Source of the DNA: an uncultured Dorea sp.
GTDB taxonomy: Bacteria > Bacillota > Clostridia > Lachnospirales > Lachnospiraceae
Length of the DNA: 64,000 bases
Assembly (NCBI GenBank): GCA_910580235.1
Contig: CAJTVU010000005.1
Location: 161,138 to 225,137 of the forward strand
Direction: 5' to 3'
Shown: positions 51,906-62,091 of the stretch, one piece after another
Layout: every line of letters starts with the position of its first letter
How positions within the stretch are numbered: position 1 is the first letter of the stretch
Notes under the pieces: model-generated
Databases searched by the model: none
The model's input: only the letters and a program-made list of their open reading frames with translations
What the model was told of the DNA's origin: nothing
Position numbers and translations under genes: made by a program

Positions 51906-52600
51906 GAAAGTGGTCACAGCTTCCAGAAGAGATGCGGACAGAAGCAGTAGAGCCGTATTATAAGGCGCTTTGTAAAAAGCAGGGCAGCATACGCGCAAAA
52001 CGTATGCTTGACTTGCTTTTTGCTTTTTTTCTGCTTCTCGTGCTCTCTCCGGTCATGCTTGTCATCGCTTTTCTTATCAAAACGGACAGTAAAGGGCCGG
52101 TATTTTTTCGTCAGGAGCGGGTGACACAGTATGGAAGAAGCTATCGCATTTTTAAATTCCGCACGATGGTGGACGGCGCCGACAGGAGGGGGCCCCTTGT
52201 GACGACAGAGGGGGACAGCCGCATTACGAAAATAGGCGGGAAATTAAGAGGGTTGCGTCTGGATGAGCTCCCGCAGCTTTTGAATGTATTGGCGGGGGAC
52301 ATGTCTTTTGTAGGGACAAGGCCGGAAGTCAGGAAATATGTGGACTGTTATACGCCAAAGATGTGGGCGACCCTTCTTCTTCCAGCAGGGATCACCTCAA
52401 AGACGAGCATCGCCTACAAAGACGAGGCGGAAGTCATTGATGAATATCAAACGAAATATCCAGAGAAATCGGCAGATGATATCTATGTACAATATGTACT
52501 TCCTGAGAAGATGAGATATAACTTGAGGTATCTGCGTAAGTTCAGCGTGTTCCGGGATCTGGGGATCATGGCGGAGACAGTGCTGGCAGTATTGAGATAA
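51899..52600 (+). CDS. initiating sugar phosphate transferase (PglC/WcaJ-like)
   Basis: A 233-aa monotopic phosphoglycosyltransferase that starts the lipid-linked repeat unit on undecaprenyl phosphate. KRMLDLLFAFFLLLVLSPVML is the membrane re-entrant helix; PVFFRQERVTQYGRSYRIFKFRTMV, LDELPQLLNVLAGDMSFVGTRPE complete the bacterial sugar transferase signature. The substrate is probably the UDP-diamino or UDP-4-amino sugar from the two genes before it. Confidence 0.93.
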   Translation: MLRKWSQLPEEMRTEAVEPYYKALCKKQGSIRAKRMLDLLFAFFLLLVLSPVMLVIAFLIKTDSKGPVFFRQERVTQYGRSYRIFKFRTMVDGADRRGPLVTTEGDSRITKIGGKLRGLRLDELPQLLNVLAGDMSFVGTRPEVRKYVDCYTPKMWATLLLPAGITSKTSIAYKDEAEVIDEYQTKYPEKSADDIYVQYVLPEKMRYNLRYLRKFSVFRDLGIMAETVLAVLR

Positions 52601-52636
52601 AGGCAGAATAGAAATGATTTGGAAACGGAGAGACAT

Positions 52637-53875
52637 ATGGGAAAGAAGATCGCAGTCATCACGATGGGAGTGAAGCTGAATAATGAGAAGGGATATTCCA
52701 GATTCAGATATCTGTCGGATTTTCTTTCAGACGCGGGGTACGAGGTAGATCTGATCACGACCACGTTCCAGCATTGGGAGAAGGCGCAGCGTGATATTGA
52801 TAAGATAAAGAAGGAAGATTACAAGTTTCGATTAAAGTTTATCTATGAGCCCGGGTATAAGAAGAATGTGGATCTGCGGCGGATAAAGAGCCATCGTATC
52901 GCCGCGAAGAATCTGACGGAGCTGCTAGAGAAGGAAGGCGATTATGACCTGATCTATTGTGAGATCCCGCCAAACGACGTGGCTCTTGCGGCGGCAGAAT
53001 ACGCCAGGAAGAAAGGGATCCCCTTCGTACCGGATGTGAACGACCTCTGGCCGGAGGCTATGCATATGGTGCTGGATATCCCGGTAGTGAGCAATGTTTT
53101 GTTCTATCCACTAAAGAGGGACGCAGAGAAAGTGTACTCTCTCGTATCGGGCATTGTCGGCACTTCCGACGAATACCGGGACAGGCCGCTTAAGAATCAG
53201 AAGATTTCCGTGCCTAAAGTGACAGTCTATGTAGGAAATGAGATCCGGGAGTTCGATGAAGGAGTGGAGAAGCTCTCTTATGAGATAGAAAAGGGAGAAG
53301 ATGAGTTCTGGGTGTCCTACGCCGGGACTATCGGGACGAGCTATGATATCCGCACTATGGTACTGGCAGGGGAGGAGCTTTTAAAAAGAGGAAAGAGCCA
53401 GATTAAGATTAAGATCTTAGGCGGCGGGCCCCTGAAGGAGGAGCTGGAGAGGCTGGCGAAGGAAAAGGGATGTCATAACGTAGAGTTCGTCGGCTATATG
53501 CCCTATCCAAAGATGGCGGCGTACCTTCATAAGTCAGATATCTTAGTGAACTCTTTCGTCAGGAAAGCGCCCCAGAGCATAGTGACAAAGATCGGAGATT
53601 ACCTGGCGGCGGGACGGCCTATGATCAATACGTGCATGAGCCCGGAGTTCCGGGCGAAGGTGGAGGCCGACGGATTCGGTGTGAACATTATGCCGGAGGA
53701 TGCGGGCATTCTTGCCGATATGATAGAAGAATTGTATGCTGATAAAGAGCGGCGCCAGAAGATGGGAGAAAGAGCGAGGATGATCGCAAAAGAGCAGTTT
53801 GACCGTCCGATCGCGTATAAAAAGATTGAGGGGCTGATCCGGGAGCTGACTAAGCCGAAAGCCGGAGAAGATTGA
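52637..53875 (+). CDS. glycosyltransferase family 4-like protein
   Basis: A 412-aa GT-B glycosyltransferase. KIAVITMGVKLNNEKGYSRF at the start, VPDVNDLWPEAMHM in the linker, and the C-terminal donor-binding lobe with GGGPLKEELERLA and VEFVGYMPYPKMAAYLHKSD. It would add the second or a later sugar to the lipid-linked unit. ATG 52637 is used; a TTG at 52619 is in frame but lacks spacing. Confidence 0.85.
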   Translation: MGKKIAVITMGVKLNNEKGYSRFRYLSDFLSDAGYEVDLITTTFQHWEKAQRDIDKIKKEDYKFRLKFIYEPGYKKNVDLRRIKSHRIAAKNLTELLEKEGDYDLIYCEIPPNDVALAAAEYARKKGIPFVPDVNDLWPEAMHMVLDIPVVSNVLFYPLKRDAEKVYSLVSGIVGTSDEYRDRPLKNQKISVPKVTVYVGNEIREFDEGVEKLSYEIEKGEDEFWVSYAGTIGTSYDIRTMVLAGEELLKRGKSQIKIKILGGGPLKEELERLAKEKGCHNVEFVGYMPYPKMAAYLHKSDILVNSFVRKAPQSIVTKIGDYLAAGRPMINTCMSPEFRAKVEADGFGVNIMPEDAGILADMIEELYADKERRQKMGERARMIAKEQFDRPIAYKKIEGLIRELTKPKAGED

Positions 53876-53899
53876 GGCATCCTCAGGAGTAAAGGACAT

Positions 53900-54988
53900 A
53901 TGATGGAGACAAATACAAAGAATATACCTTTTTTCAGTATCGTAATGCCTGCCTATGGGGTAGAAAAGTATATTGAGAGGGCTATAAAGAGCATATTGGA
54001 GCAGACATTTTCAGATTGGGAGCTGATTGTGGTGGACGACTGCACCCCGGATAAGAGCGGGGACATCGCAGCGTCTATCGCAGAGAGCGACCCCCGGATC
54101 TGCGTAGTGCGCCACGAAGAGAACCGGGGATTAAGCGCTGCCAGGAATACTGGCATGAGAGCCGCGTCGGGGAAATATATATGGTTTATGGATTCCGACG
54201 ACTATGTGGAGAGAGAGCTGCTGCACAGAGCGCATCAGTCCGTAGTGAAGAATCCGGCCCAGCTCATCGTCTTTGGGCTTTCTGAAGAATATTTTGACAA
54301 GAACGGCGCGTTCAGCTACAGCCATGAAGTAAAGCCGGAAGAGGGCTATTTTTCGGATAAGGAGAACTTGCGAAAGGAAATTATCTATCTGGAGCAGGCG
54401 ACGCTCTATGGGTACGCCTGGAATAAGATCTATGATCTGGAATACTTGCGTTCCCTGAATTTAAAATACGAGAAAGTAACGCTGATCGAGGATATTGTTT
54501 TTAACGTAAAGTTCTGCATGGATATAGAGAGCATGAATCTTATCCCAGATGCTCTTTATCATTATCAGAAACGGCTGAATGACAGCTTGACGAATAAGTT
54601 CGTGCCGGATTATTACGCCCTTCATAAGAGGAGGATCGAGATGATCTATGAGCAGTATCGGTACTGGGATTTGTGTACAGATGAGGTAAAGGAGATCTTG
54701 GGAAGCCTCTATGTAAGGTATATTCTTTCAGCTCTTCAGAGGAACTGTGACAAGCGCGCCAGGATGACACATGCAGAGCGCTATAGATGGTGCAGGGGGG
54801 TATTCGGACAGGAGCTTTTTAATACGCTGATCCCCTTTGCGAGAACATCGGGGAGCAGGAGCCTGAAGCTTGCGATCATGCTCTTACGGGCAAAGAGCAC
54901 TATGTGGTGCCTTGCCATGGGAAGGATGATCTATACTGTGAGAGGGCGGCTGCCGATGCTCTATACGAAGGTAAAGTCAGGGAGATAG
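53900..54988 (+). CDS. glycosyltransferase family 2
   Basis: A 362-aa GT-A enzyme: FSIVMPAYGVEKYIERAIKS, VVDDCTPDKSGD, NRGLSAARNTGMRAASGKYIWFMDSDDY (DxD metal site). The C-terminal region with HYQKRLNDSLTNK is typical of cytosolic capsule GT2s. Acceptor and donor cannot be predicted. Confidence 0.88.
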   Translation: MMETNTKNIPFFSIVMPAYGVEKYIERAIKSILEQTFSDWELIVVDDCTPDKSGDIAASIAESDPRICVVRHEENRGLSAARNTGMRAASGKYIWFMDSDDYVERELLHRAHQSVVKNPAQLIVFGLSEEYFDKNGAFSYSHEVKPEEGYFSDKENLRKEIIYLEQATLYGYAWNKIYDLEYLRSLNLKYEKVTLIEDIVFNVKFCMDIESMNLIPDALYHYQKRLNDSLTNKFVPDYYALHKRRIEMIYEQYRYWDLCTDEVKEILGSLYVRYILSALQRNCDKRARMTHAERYRWCRGVFGQELFNTLIPFARTSGSRSLKLAIMLLRAKSTMWCLAMGRMIYTVRGRLPMLYTKVKSGR

Positions 54989-54998
54989 GGAGGCAGTA

Positions 54999-56369
54999 AT
55001 GGAAAAGAAATTAGGGCTATCTGCTAAAATTTTATATCTGTGCCTTGCAGTAAGCACATTTAATCCGTTCATCTATACGACGGCGCTTCAGCCCGTGCTG
55101 GTGAAGCTCACGCTGGCGGCAGGAGCGATCCTGATCGTAGCCCGCCTTATAAGATATAAGGGATATATGAAGATGCCCTGTGCTATACTGATGGCCTTGT
55201 TCTGTATCAGCTTTGCATTTTCTGCATTTATGAACAGGGAGTACGATCTGGTGGGGAACGGGAAATGGATCGTCTGGACAGGGATCCAGTTTTTTGCGCT
55301 CTACATGTGCGATGTGGAGCGAGATGTACGGGAGTATCGGAAAGAATTTAATATTATCTCACACCTGATGATAATTTACAATCTGGCCGGCTGCCTTATA
55401 AGCTTGGGGATGCTTGTCACCGCTTACTCGAAGATGTTCCAGACGCCGGAAGGCGAGATGATCGTGTCCGGGTTCACCTGGGGGAGGCTCTGGGGGATCC
55501 ACAGCGATCCGAACTACGGAGCAGTATTCAGCGTGATCGTGATGGTGCTGTCGCTTCTGTTCTTCCTGAAAAAGAGGGGAATCGTCCGGGCGTTTTATAT
55601 TGTCAGCATCGTACTTAATTTTCTGTATCTTGTATTTTCCGACTCAAGGACGGGAGAGATTGCTCTTGTGTGCAGTATGGGATTATTCGTGTACATGGCG
55701 CTGATCCGCAGGCTGTCAGGAAGAGAGAAGGCGGTGAGGTTTGGCATAGCGCTCCTTGCAGTCGTCCTTCTTGCAGGTCTTTCTCTTGGAAGCGCCCGCC
55801 TCATTAAGAGAGAGTATAACCGAAAGCTGGCGCCGGTGTTCGCAGAGATGTTCCCGAAGAAAAAGGTTCCGGGAAAGCCCGGGAAGAAGCCCGCAGTAGG
55901 GAGAAAGCAGGATCTGAAGACAGATGTCAGCAACGGCAGGTTCGACATATGGAAGAGCGGCCTTGAAGTCTGGAAGACAAGCCCGGTCTACGGCACGGGC
56001 TATACAAGCTTCGTCCCCTATACGAAGGAACATGTACCGGACACCTATGTGGTGAATACGGGAGGCTCGGATTATGTAAGCCTTCACAACAGTTTTATGA
56101 ATACATTGGCCTATCAGGGGATTATTGGAATCGTGCTGCTTGTGGCCATTGCCGGGCGCATCATCCTGTATGTGCTGAGGCCGGTATTTCGTTCGGAAGG
56201 AGACGACTATCTGGATATGGGGGCGATGCTCTCTTGTGTCGGCGCTGTCGCTGTGTCTATGATGTTCCTTCTGGAAGGGACGTACACAAACTCTCCAGGC
56301 GCCTTTGTGCTTTGGTCGTTCTCTGGGTATATGGTGCAGTACGCGTACCAGGTGCGGAAAGGATCCTGA
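54999..56369 (+). CDS. O-antigen ligase/polymerase-like membrane protein
   Basis: A 456-aa polytopic membrane protein with about 10-12 helices and a long extracytoplasmic loop (about 285-355, GYTSFVPYTKEHVPDTYV). LWGIHSDPNYGAVFSVI and HNSFMNTLAYQGIIGIVLLV match the O-antigen ligase/Wzy family. It probably polymerises repeat units outside the membrane. Confidence 0.85.
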   Translation: MEKKLGLSAKILYLCLAVSTFNPFIYTTALQPVLVKLTLAAGAILIVARLIRYKGYMKMPCAILMALFCISFAFSAFMNREYDLVGNGKWIVWTGIQFFALYMCDVERDVREYRKEFNIISHLMIIYNLAGCLISLGMLVTAYSKMFQTPEGEMIVSGFTWGRLWGIHSDPNYGAVFSVIVMVLSLLFFLKKRGIVRAFYIVSIVLNFLYLVFSDSRTGEIALVCSMGLFVYMALIRRLSGREKAVRFGIALLAVVLLAGLSLGSARLIKREYNRKLAPVFAEMFPKKKVPGKPGKKPAVGRKQDLKTDVSNGRFDIWKSGLEVWKTSPVYGTGYTSFVPYTKEHVPDTYVVNTGGSDYVSLHNSFMNTLAYQGIIGIVLLVAIAGRIILYVLRPVFRSEGDDYLDMGAMLSCVGAVAVSMMFLLEGTYTNSPGAFVLWSFSGYMVQYAYQVRKGS

Positions 56370-56373
56370 TATT

Positions 56374-57477
56374 ATGAGAAGGGTGTTGGCAGGCGTCATC
56401 GGAGACGGGAAAGCAGGGGGCGTGGATAAATACCTGCTGAATTACTGGGAGTCAGTCTCAGAGGACGGCGTACAGATTGATTTTCTGACAAATAAAATAG
56501 ACGAAGGGTTAAAAGAGAGGCTGGAAGCCCGCGGCTCCAGACTATTGGAAATAGCGTCCTTAAGGAATCCTGTAAGGCAGTACAGGCAGGTTCGGAAGAT
56601 CTTGCGCCTGGGCCATTACGATGCGGTATACTTCAACATTTCGACAGCGATTGAATGTGTTGGGGCCATCGTGGCAAAACGGGAAGGCATAGAGAAGCGC
56701 ATGATCCACAGCCATTCTGGTGGGAATAACTGTGAGAGCAGCCTTAAAAGGATGGTATATGATTTTCTTCACCACGTGTGCCGATTGTTCCTGTACCGCT
56801 ACGCGACCCATTATTATGGGTGCTCACAAAAAGCGGGAGAGTGGCTTTTCCCAAAAAGGATCGTTAGATCCGGGAGGTTCCAGGTAGTCTATAACGCCGT
56901 GGAGCGGGCCAGGTTTGCATACGATGAGGAAGTGCGGCAGGAAGTAAGAAAAGAGCTGGCTATTGAAGGCAGATTTGTGATCGGCAACATTGCCGCGTTC
57001 TGCTATCAGAAGAACCACATGTTCCTGCTTGATATATTTGCAGAAGTGCTGAAAAAGAGAGAAGATGCGATTCTTCTGCTGGCGGGAGAAGGCCCCTGCT
57101 TTGAAGAGGTAAAGAAGAAGGCCGGGGAGCTCCATATAGATGGTTCGGCGCTTTTCCTTGGAAGAAGAGAGGACGCAGGGCGGCTGTATCAGGCGATGGA
57201 CGTGTTCCTCCTCCCGTCAAGGTTCGAGGGGCTTCCAATCGTGGGAGTCGAGGCTCAGTCGGCAGGCCTTCCCTGTATCTTAAGCGACAGTATTACGAAA
57301 GAGGCTGCAATTACAAAGCGCTGCAAGTTCTTAAGCCTGAAGGCAGAGCCGAGTCTCTGGGCGGATGCAGTGATACAGGCACAGGAGGAAGGGCCTCGGG
57401 GAAGCGCACAGTTTCTAAAGATCGCGGATCATTACGATCTTGCCAGACAGAGAGAACAGCTGAAGACGCTGGTGTAG
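56374..57477 (+). CDS. glycosyltransferase family 1/4
   Basis: A 367-aa GT-B enzyme: VLAGVIGDGKAGGVDKYLLN, YFNISTAIECVGAI, RMIHSHSGGNN, then the donor lobe NIAAFCYQKNHMFLLDIF, LLLAGEGPCFEE, LFLGRREDAGRLYQAMDV, and LPSRFEGLPIVGVEAQSAGLP. ATG 56374 starts 2 bp after the previous stop; upstream in-frame codons lie within that gene. Confidence 0.88.
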   Translation: MRRVLAGVIGDGKAGGVDKYLLNYWESVSEDGVQIDFLTNKIDEGLKERLEARGSRLLEIASLRNPVRQYRQVRKILRLGHYDAVYFNISTAIECVGAIVAKREGIEKRMIHSHSGGNNCESSLKRMVYDFLHHVCRLFLYRYATHYYGCSQKAGEWLFPKRIVRSGRFQVVYNAVERARFAYDEEVRQEVRKELAIEGRFVIGNIAAFCYQKNHMFLLDIFAEVLKKREDAILLLAGEGPCFEEVKKKAGELHIDGSALFLGRREDAGRLYQAMDVFLLPSRFEGLPIVGVEAQSAGLPCILSDSITKEAAITKRCKFLSLKAEPSLWADAVIQAQEEGPRGSAQFLKIADHYDLARQREQLKTLV

Positions 57478-57495
57478 AGAGAAGGAGTAAGCCCT

Positions 57496-58521
57496 ATGGA
57501 GCTTGTGAGCATAGTAGTCCCTGTTTATAAAGTAGAAGAATATCTGGACAAGTGTATCAAAAGCATCCGGCAGCAGACATATAGGGATCTGGAGATCATT
57601 CTTGTAGACGACGGATCTCCAGATAGGTGCAAAGAGATGTGCGACGGGTACGCGGCAGAAGATGAGAGGATCCAAGTCATCCATAAGGAGAACGGAGGGC
57701 TTGGGGATGCCAGGAACGCAGGGATTAGGAAGGCTTCCGGAAAGTATCTGTTGTTCGTGGACAGCGACGACTGGATCCACGAGGCGCTGATAGAGAGGAC
57801 GGTAGAGACGGCAGAAAAGCATGAGGCAGACATTGTCCTTTTCGATTATATAGGTGTGGAAGAAAGCGGAAAGCAAGGAGACGTCTTCTCGGCGGGCGTG
57901 CCTTCCAGGCACGTCCTGTCGGCGAAAGAAGAGCCAAGGCTTATTATGTGCTCCTGCTCGGCAGTCAATAAGCTGTACCGAAGAGAACTGTGGCAGAGGA
58001 CAGGGCTTTTGTTCCCGAAGGGGCGGTATTATGAAGACCTGGGGACGATCCCGAAGCTGATGGGGCTGGCAGAACGTATCGTCTATCGGGAGGAAGTGCT
58101 GTATTATTATCTTTTGCGAGGCGGCTCGATTATGCACAGCAAAGACTTCCAGAAGAATTACGAGGATCGCACGGCGGCTGCGGATCAGGTGCTGAGATTT
58201 TACAGAGAGCACGGGCTGTGGGAGAAATATGAGAGAGAGCTGGAGTATATGGTGTTTGAGAACACATATTTCGTGCCGTCCAAAGAGATCGTGCTAAACG
58301 ACAGGAAAAGCCCATATCTCGCAAAATTCCGCGTATATGCTTACAGGAGGTTCCCGAATCTTGAGAAGAACCCTTATATAAAAGAAATATCCTGCAAGGA
58401 TCGGATCTTGTGGCTTTTTCTTAAGAGAAGGATGTACGGCGCAATGGTTTTCTTATCTTATGCGCGGCGTGCAAAAGACAGTTTGACAGGCAGGTTTTGG
58501 AGGAAGAAAGCGTGGAATTAG
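57496..58521 (+). CDS. glycosyltransferase family 2, paralogue A
   Basis: A 341-aa GT2: ELVSIVVPVYKVEEYLDKC, ILVDDGSPDRCKEMC, NGGLGDARNAGI, YLLFVDSDDW. Very similar along its length to the next protein, including the C-terminal YAYRRFPNLEKNPYI versus YMYHRFPDFARNPYI, so the two arose by tandem duplication. The following gene starts within its last 10 bases. Confidence 0.9.
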   Translation: MELVSIVVPVYKVEEYLDKCIKSIRQQTYRDLEIILVDDGSPDRCKEMCDGYAAEDERIQVIHKENGGLGDARNAGIRKASGKYLLFVDSDDWIHEALIERTVETAEKHEADIVLFDYIGVEESGKQGDVFSAGVPSRHVLSAKEEPRLIMCSCSAVNKLYRRELWQRTGLLFPKGRYYEDLGTIPKLMGLAERIVYREEVLYYYLLRGGSIMHSKDFQKNYEDRTAAADQVLRFYREHGLWEKYERELEYMVFENTYFVPSKEIVLNDRKSPYLAKFRVYAYRRFPNLEKNPYIKEISCKDRILWLFLKRRMYGAMVFLSYARRAKDSLTGRFWRKKAWN

Positions 58522-59507
58522 TCAGTGTGGTCGTTCCAGTCTATAAAGTGCAAGAATATTTGGAGAGATGTGTGGACAGCATCCGGAGGCAGACGTATGC
58601 GAATCTGGAGATCATCCTTGTAGATGACGGCTCCCCGGACAGATGCGGCGAGATATGTGATGCATATGCTGGGGAAGATGAGCGCATCCGTGTGATCCAC
58701 AAAGACAACGGAGGCTTAAGCGATGCAAGGAACGCGGGGGCGGAAGAGGCCAGAGGAAAATACTTATTGTTCGTGGACAGCGACGATTGTATTGCTGAAG
58801 AACTGATTACAAAAACTGTGTCTGCCGCTGAGGAGACAGGCTGTGATATCGTATTGTTCGATCATTTCCATGTGGAGGGCGGAAGGACAGAAATAAAGAG
58901 CGAAGGGCTGCCGGCTGGCAGGCCATTGGATCTGAAGACAGAGAGGCGTCTGCTCCTTGCCGCCCCGGCGGCGTGGCTTAGGCTGTTTAGACGGGAGTTT
59001 TACGAGAAAAGCGGCATACGGTTTCCGAAGGGGCTTTATTACGAAGATTTGAATACGGCTCCAAAGTTCGTGCTTGCGGCAGAGCGGATCGTTTATTTAA
59101 ACGAGCCATTGTATTATTATATGATCCGTCACGACTCCATTATGGGGAGCAGGAATTATGAGAAGAATTATAAAGATAAGGTAAAAGTGCTGGATGATGT
59201 GCTGAAATATTATAAAGAGAAAGGCGCATACGAGACATACCGGGCGGAGCTGGAATATCTGGTGTTCGCCAACGCCTATTTCGAACCGTCCAGAGAGATC
59301 GTTCTGGCACATGCGAAGACGCCTTATCTTGAAAGAGCCAGAGCGTATATGTACCACAGGTTCCCGGACTTCGCCAGAAATCCGTACATCAGGCAGGGAA
59401 GCAGGAAGGACAGGCTTCACATGCACGTCCTCAATACAAGGCAGTACTGGTTTATGAGATTTTTGTCAAGATGCAGGCAGACGGCGGAGAAAGTAAGAGG
59501 AAGGTAA
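58512..59507 (+). CDS. glycosyltransferase family 2, paralogue B
   Basis: A 331-aa GT2 with ELVSVVVPVYKVQEYLERC, ILVDDGSPDRCGEIC, NGGLSDARNAGA, YLLFVDSDDC. Start at GTG 58512, 6 bp after GGAGGAA (58499-58505). Tandem duplicate of the preceding gene; the diverged middle region (about 110-200) probably sets acceptor or donor choice. Confidence 0.9.
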   Translation: MELVSVVVPVYKVQEYLERCVDSIRRQTYANLEIILVDDGSPDRCGEICDAYAGEDERIRVIHKDNGGLSDARNAGAEEARGKYLLFVDSDDCIAEELITKTVSAAEETGCDIVLFDHFHVEGGRTEIKSEGLPAGRPLDLKTERRLLLAAPAAWLRLFRREFYEKSGIRFPKGLYYEDLNTAPKFVLAAERIVYLNEPLYYYMIRHDSIMGSRNYEKNYKDKVKVLDDVLKYYKEKGAYETYRAELEYLVFANAYFEPSREIVLAHAKTPYLERARAYMYHRFPDFARNPYIRQGSRKDRLHMHVLNTRQYWFMRFLSRCRQTAEKVRGR

Positions 59508-59513
59508 GAAAAA

Positions 59514-60530
59514 GTGGAGAAAATATTAACAATTACAGTACCGGCCTACAATGTAGAGAAGTTCTTAAGCCAGACGCTGGATTCTTTTGTAGATAAACGG
59601 ATCCTTTCAGAGCTGGAAGTGCTGATCGTAGACGACGGCTCCAAAGATCGTACGGCTTCGATCGGCGGCAGATATGAGAAGAAATATCCCGAGACGTTCC
59701 GCGTTATCTCCAAAGAGAACGGGGGACACGGATCTACTATAAACCGGGGCATACAGGAGGCGAAAGGGAGATATTTCAAGATTGTGGACGGAGACGACTG
59801 GGTGGACACAGAAGGGCTTGTAAGCCTCATAGAAAGGCTGAAGTCTTGTGATGCAGATTATGTATTCACGAATTATTACGAAGTCAACGATGTGACGAAA
59901 GCATTGAAGGAAGTCCGCTTCCCAGGCGTCGGCACGGAGCAGGAGCTGCCCTTCGAGGCGATTGCAAAAGAGACGCGCATATCCATGCATGCGTTAGTCA
60001 TTAAGACGGCTATCCTGCGTGAGAACGATATCCGGATGGATGAGCACAGCTTCTATGTGGATGTGCAGTATATCCTCTACCCGATCCCTTATGTGAAGAC
60101 GATTATCTACTTTGACCTGTTCGTGTATATGTACCGTCTGGCACAAGCGGGCCAGAGCGTGAGCATGAAGGGGTATCAGAAGCATATACAGAACCATATT
60201 GACGTGATCCTGCATACTCTTGACTATATTAATGCTTATGAGGAGCAGGGGGCTTCTGAAGAGGTAAAAGTCCATTACATGGCCAGGCGGATCGCACAGA
60301 TGGCCCGCGATCAGGTGGATATCTTCATGAGCTTCCCTGTGCAGGAGAGAGAGGTGCGAGAGAAGTTCGCGGCGTTTGACGCAGAGGTCAGAGAGAAAAG
60401 CCCCCTTGTGTACCAATGGTCAGGAGAGTACAGCGGCATGCTCCGCCTTCTTCGGGGAACGAAGTTCCGTTTTTATAAACAGATCGTAAGATTCAGCCAG
60501 ATAAGAAATAAAAGCGTAGTGGAGGGATAA
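59514..60530 (+). CDS. glycosyltransferase family 2
   Basis: A 338-aa GT2: LTITVPAYNVEKFLSQTLDS, VLIVDDGSKDRTASI, ENGGHGSTINRGI, YFKIVDGDDWVD. The C-terminal portion, with residues such as DVQYILYPIPYVKTI, follows a subfamily common in Firmicutes capsule clusters. GTG start at 59514, 7 bp after the previous stop. Confidence 0.88.
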   Translation: MEKILTITVPAYNVEKFLSQTLDSFVDKRILSELEVLIVDDGSKDRTASIGGRYEKKYPETFRVISKENGGHGSTINRGIQEAKGRYFKIVDGDDWVDTEGLVSLIERLKSCDADYVFTNYYEVNDVTKALKEVRFPGVGTEQELPFEAIAKETRISMHALVIKTAILRENDIRMDEHSFYVDVQYILYPIPYVKTIIYFDLFVYMYRLAQAGQSVSMKGYQKHIQNHIDVILHTLDYINAYEEQGASEEVKVHYMARRIAQMARDQVDIFMSFPVQEREVREKFAAFDAEVREKSPLVYQWSGEYSGMLRLLRGTKFRFYKQIVRFSQIRNKSVVEG

Positions 60531-60541
60531 AAGGCAGCCGT

Positions 60542-61993
60542 ATGAAGATCCATTCCGTGAAATTTAACTTTATTATGAATTTCATAATGACGGCGTCTTC
60601 TATCCTGTTCCCTCTGATCACCTTCCCTTACATTTCACGGGTGCTTTTGTCAGTGGGGAACGGGAAAGTGGCGTTTGCAAGCTCGGTCATCACATACTTT
60701 ACGATGTTCGCCTCTCTTGGGATCCCCACATACGGGATCCGAGCCTGTGCAAAGGTGAGGGATGATAAGGAGAAGCTGTCCAAAACTGTGCAGGAGCTCC
60801 TGATCATTAATTCCGTGACAATGCTCGCCACGGGAATCGTCTTTGCTTTATGCGTCATATTTGTTCCGAAGTTTTGGGCGGAGAAGGAGCTTTTTATCAT
60901 TAACGGTATTGGCATGGTGCTGAACGTGTTCGCTATTAACTGGCTATACAATGCATTAGAGCAATATGCATATATAACCATCTGCAATCTTGCGGTGAAG
61001 ATCGTGTCGCTGGCTCTGATGTTCGCGCTTGTGCGAAACCCGGAGGATTATGTAATATACGGGGCGATCACAATGTTCGCCAGCTGTGCGTCATACGTTT
61101 TTAATTTCGTGTACGCGCGTAAATTTGTATCATTTAAAAGGCAAGAGAGCTATGAGCTGCTGATCCATATGAAGCCGATATTCATTTTTTTTGCCACATC
61201 TGCGGCGATTAATGTATACACTAATCTGGATGTGGTGATGCTGGGATTTATGAAGGGGGATCGGGATGTCGGTTATTATAATGCCGCCATCAAGGTAAAG
61301 ACGATCCTCGTGACCTTGATCACGTCCCTTGGGACGGTGCTTCTGCCAAGGCTCTCGTACTATGTGAAGAAAGGCGAGGACGAAGCGTTCTACCGCATGA
61401 TAGGAAAAGCCGTAAGCTTCGTCGTCCTTGCCGGGACCCCTCTTACAGTATATTTCGGGATGTTTGCGAAGGAATCCATATTATTCCTTGCCGGGGAGGA
61501 TTTTCTGGGCGCGGTGGCGCCGATGGTAATCCTTATGCCTACATTACTGCTCATAGGCTTATCGAATATTACAGGTATTCAGATATTGACGCCCAGGAAC
61601 AGGGAGAAGCAGGTACTATATTCCATTCTGTGGGGAGCAGGAATAGATTTCCTGTTGAATTTTGTTCTCATTCCGCGTTATAGTTCTTCCGGAGCCGCAT
61701 TTGCGACAGTAGCGGCGGAACTTGCAGTGCTGGCCATACAATGCATATATTTAAAAGAAATTTTAAAAAGGATTACCGGACAGGTGAGCCTGGGAAAGAT
61801 ATTAATTGCGACGGTAGCGTCCTGCGGGGCAGGGGTCGGGGTGAAGATTTTTGCAGCAAGCTTAAGCCCATTCCCGATGCTGGCCGTGAGCGCCTGCGCG
61901 TTCTTTGGGATATACGGCGTGGTATTGTTGGCGGTGCGGGAAAAGATGACGTGGGAGATGGTGAGGATGGTTATAGCACACAAATCAAAGTGA
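60542..61993 (+). CDS. polysaccharide flippase (Wzx-like)
   Basis: A 483-aa membrane transporter with about 12-14 helices, from NFIMTASSILFPLITFPYISRVL at the N-terminus to a C-terminal helix pair. Resembles the polysaccharide synthase/MATE-like Wzx family that flips lipid-linked repeat units outward. Its presence with the polymerase-like gene at 54999 indicates a Wzx/Wzy-type pathway. Confidence 0.9.
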   Translation: MKIHSVKFNFIMNFIMTASSILFPLITFPYISRVLLSVGNGKVAFASSVITYFTMFASLGIPTYGIRACAKVRDDKEKLSKTVQELLIINSVTMLATGIVFALCVIFVPKFWAEKELFIINGIGMVLNVFAINWLYNALEQYAYITICNLAVKIVSLALMFALVRNPEDYVIYGAITMFASCASYVFNFVYARKFVSFKRQESYELLIHMKPIFIFFATSAAINVYTNLDVVMLGFMKGDRDVGYYNAAIKVKTILVTLITSLGTVLLPRLSYYVKKGEDEAFYRMIGKAVSFVVLAGTPLTVYFGMFAKESILFLAGEDFLGAVAPMVILMPTLLLIGLSNITGIQILTPRNREKQVLYSILWGAGIDFLLNFVLIPRYSSSGAAFATVAAELAVLAIQCIYLKEILKRITGQVSLGKILIATVASCGAGVGVKIFAASLSPFPMLAVSACAFFGIYGVVLLAVREKMTWEMVRMVIAHKSK

Positions 61994-62091
61994 ATATCTA
62001 AAAAGAAACGACCATTTATGACATAAGGGTGGAAAAAGAGACAGCAATATGGTAATATATTCATATATTGTGTAGAAAGAGAGCGTGTATA

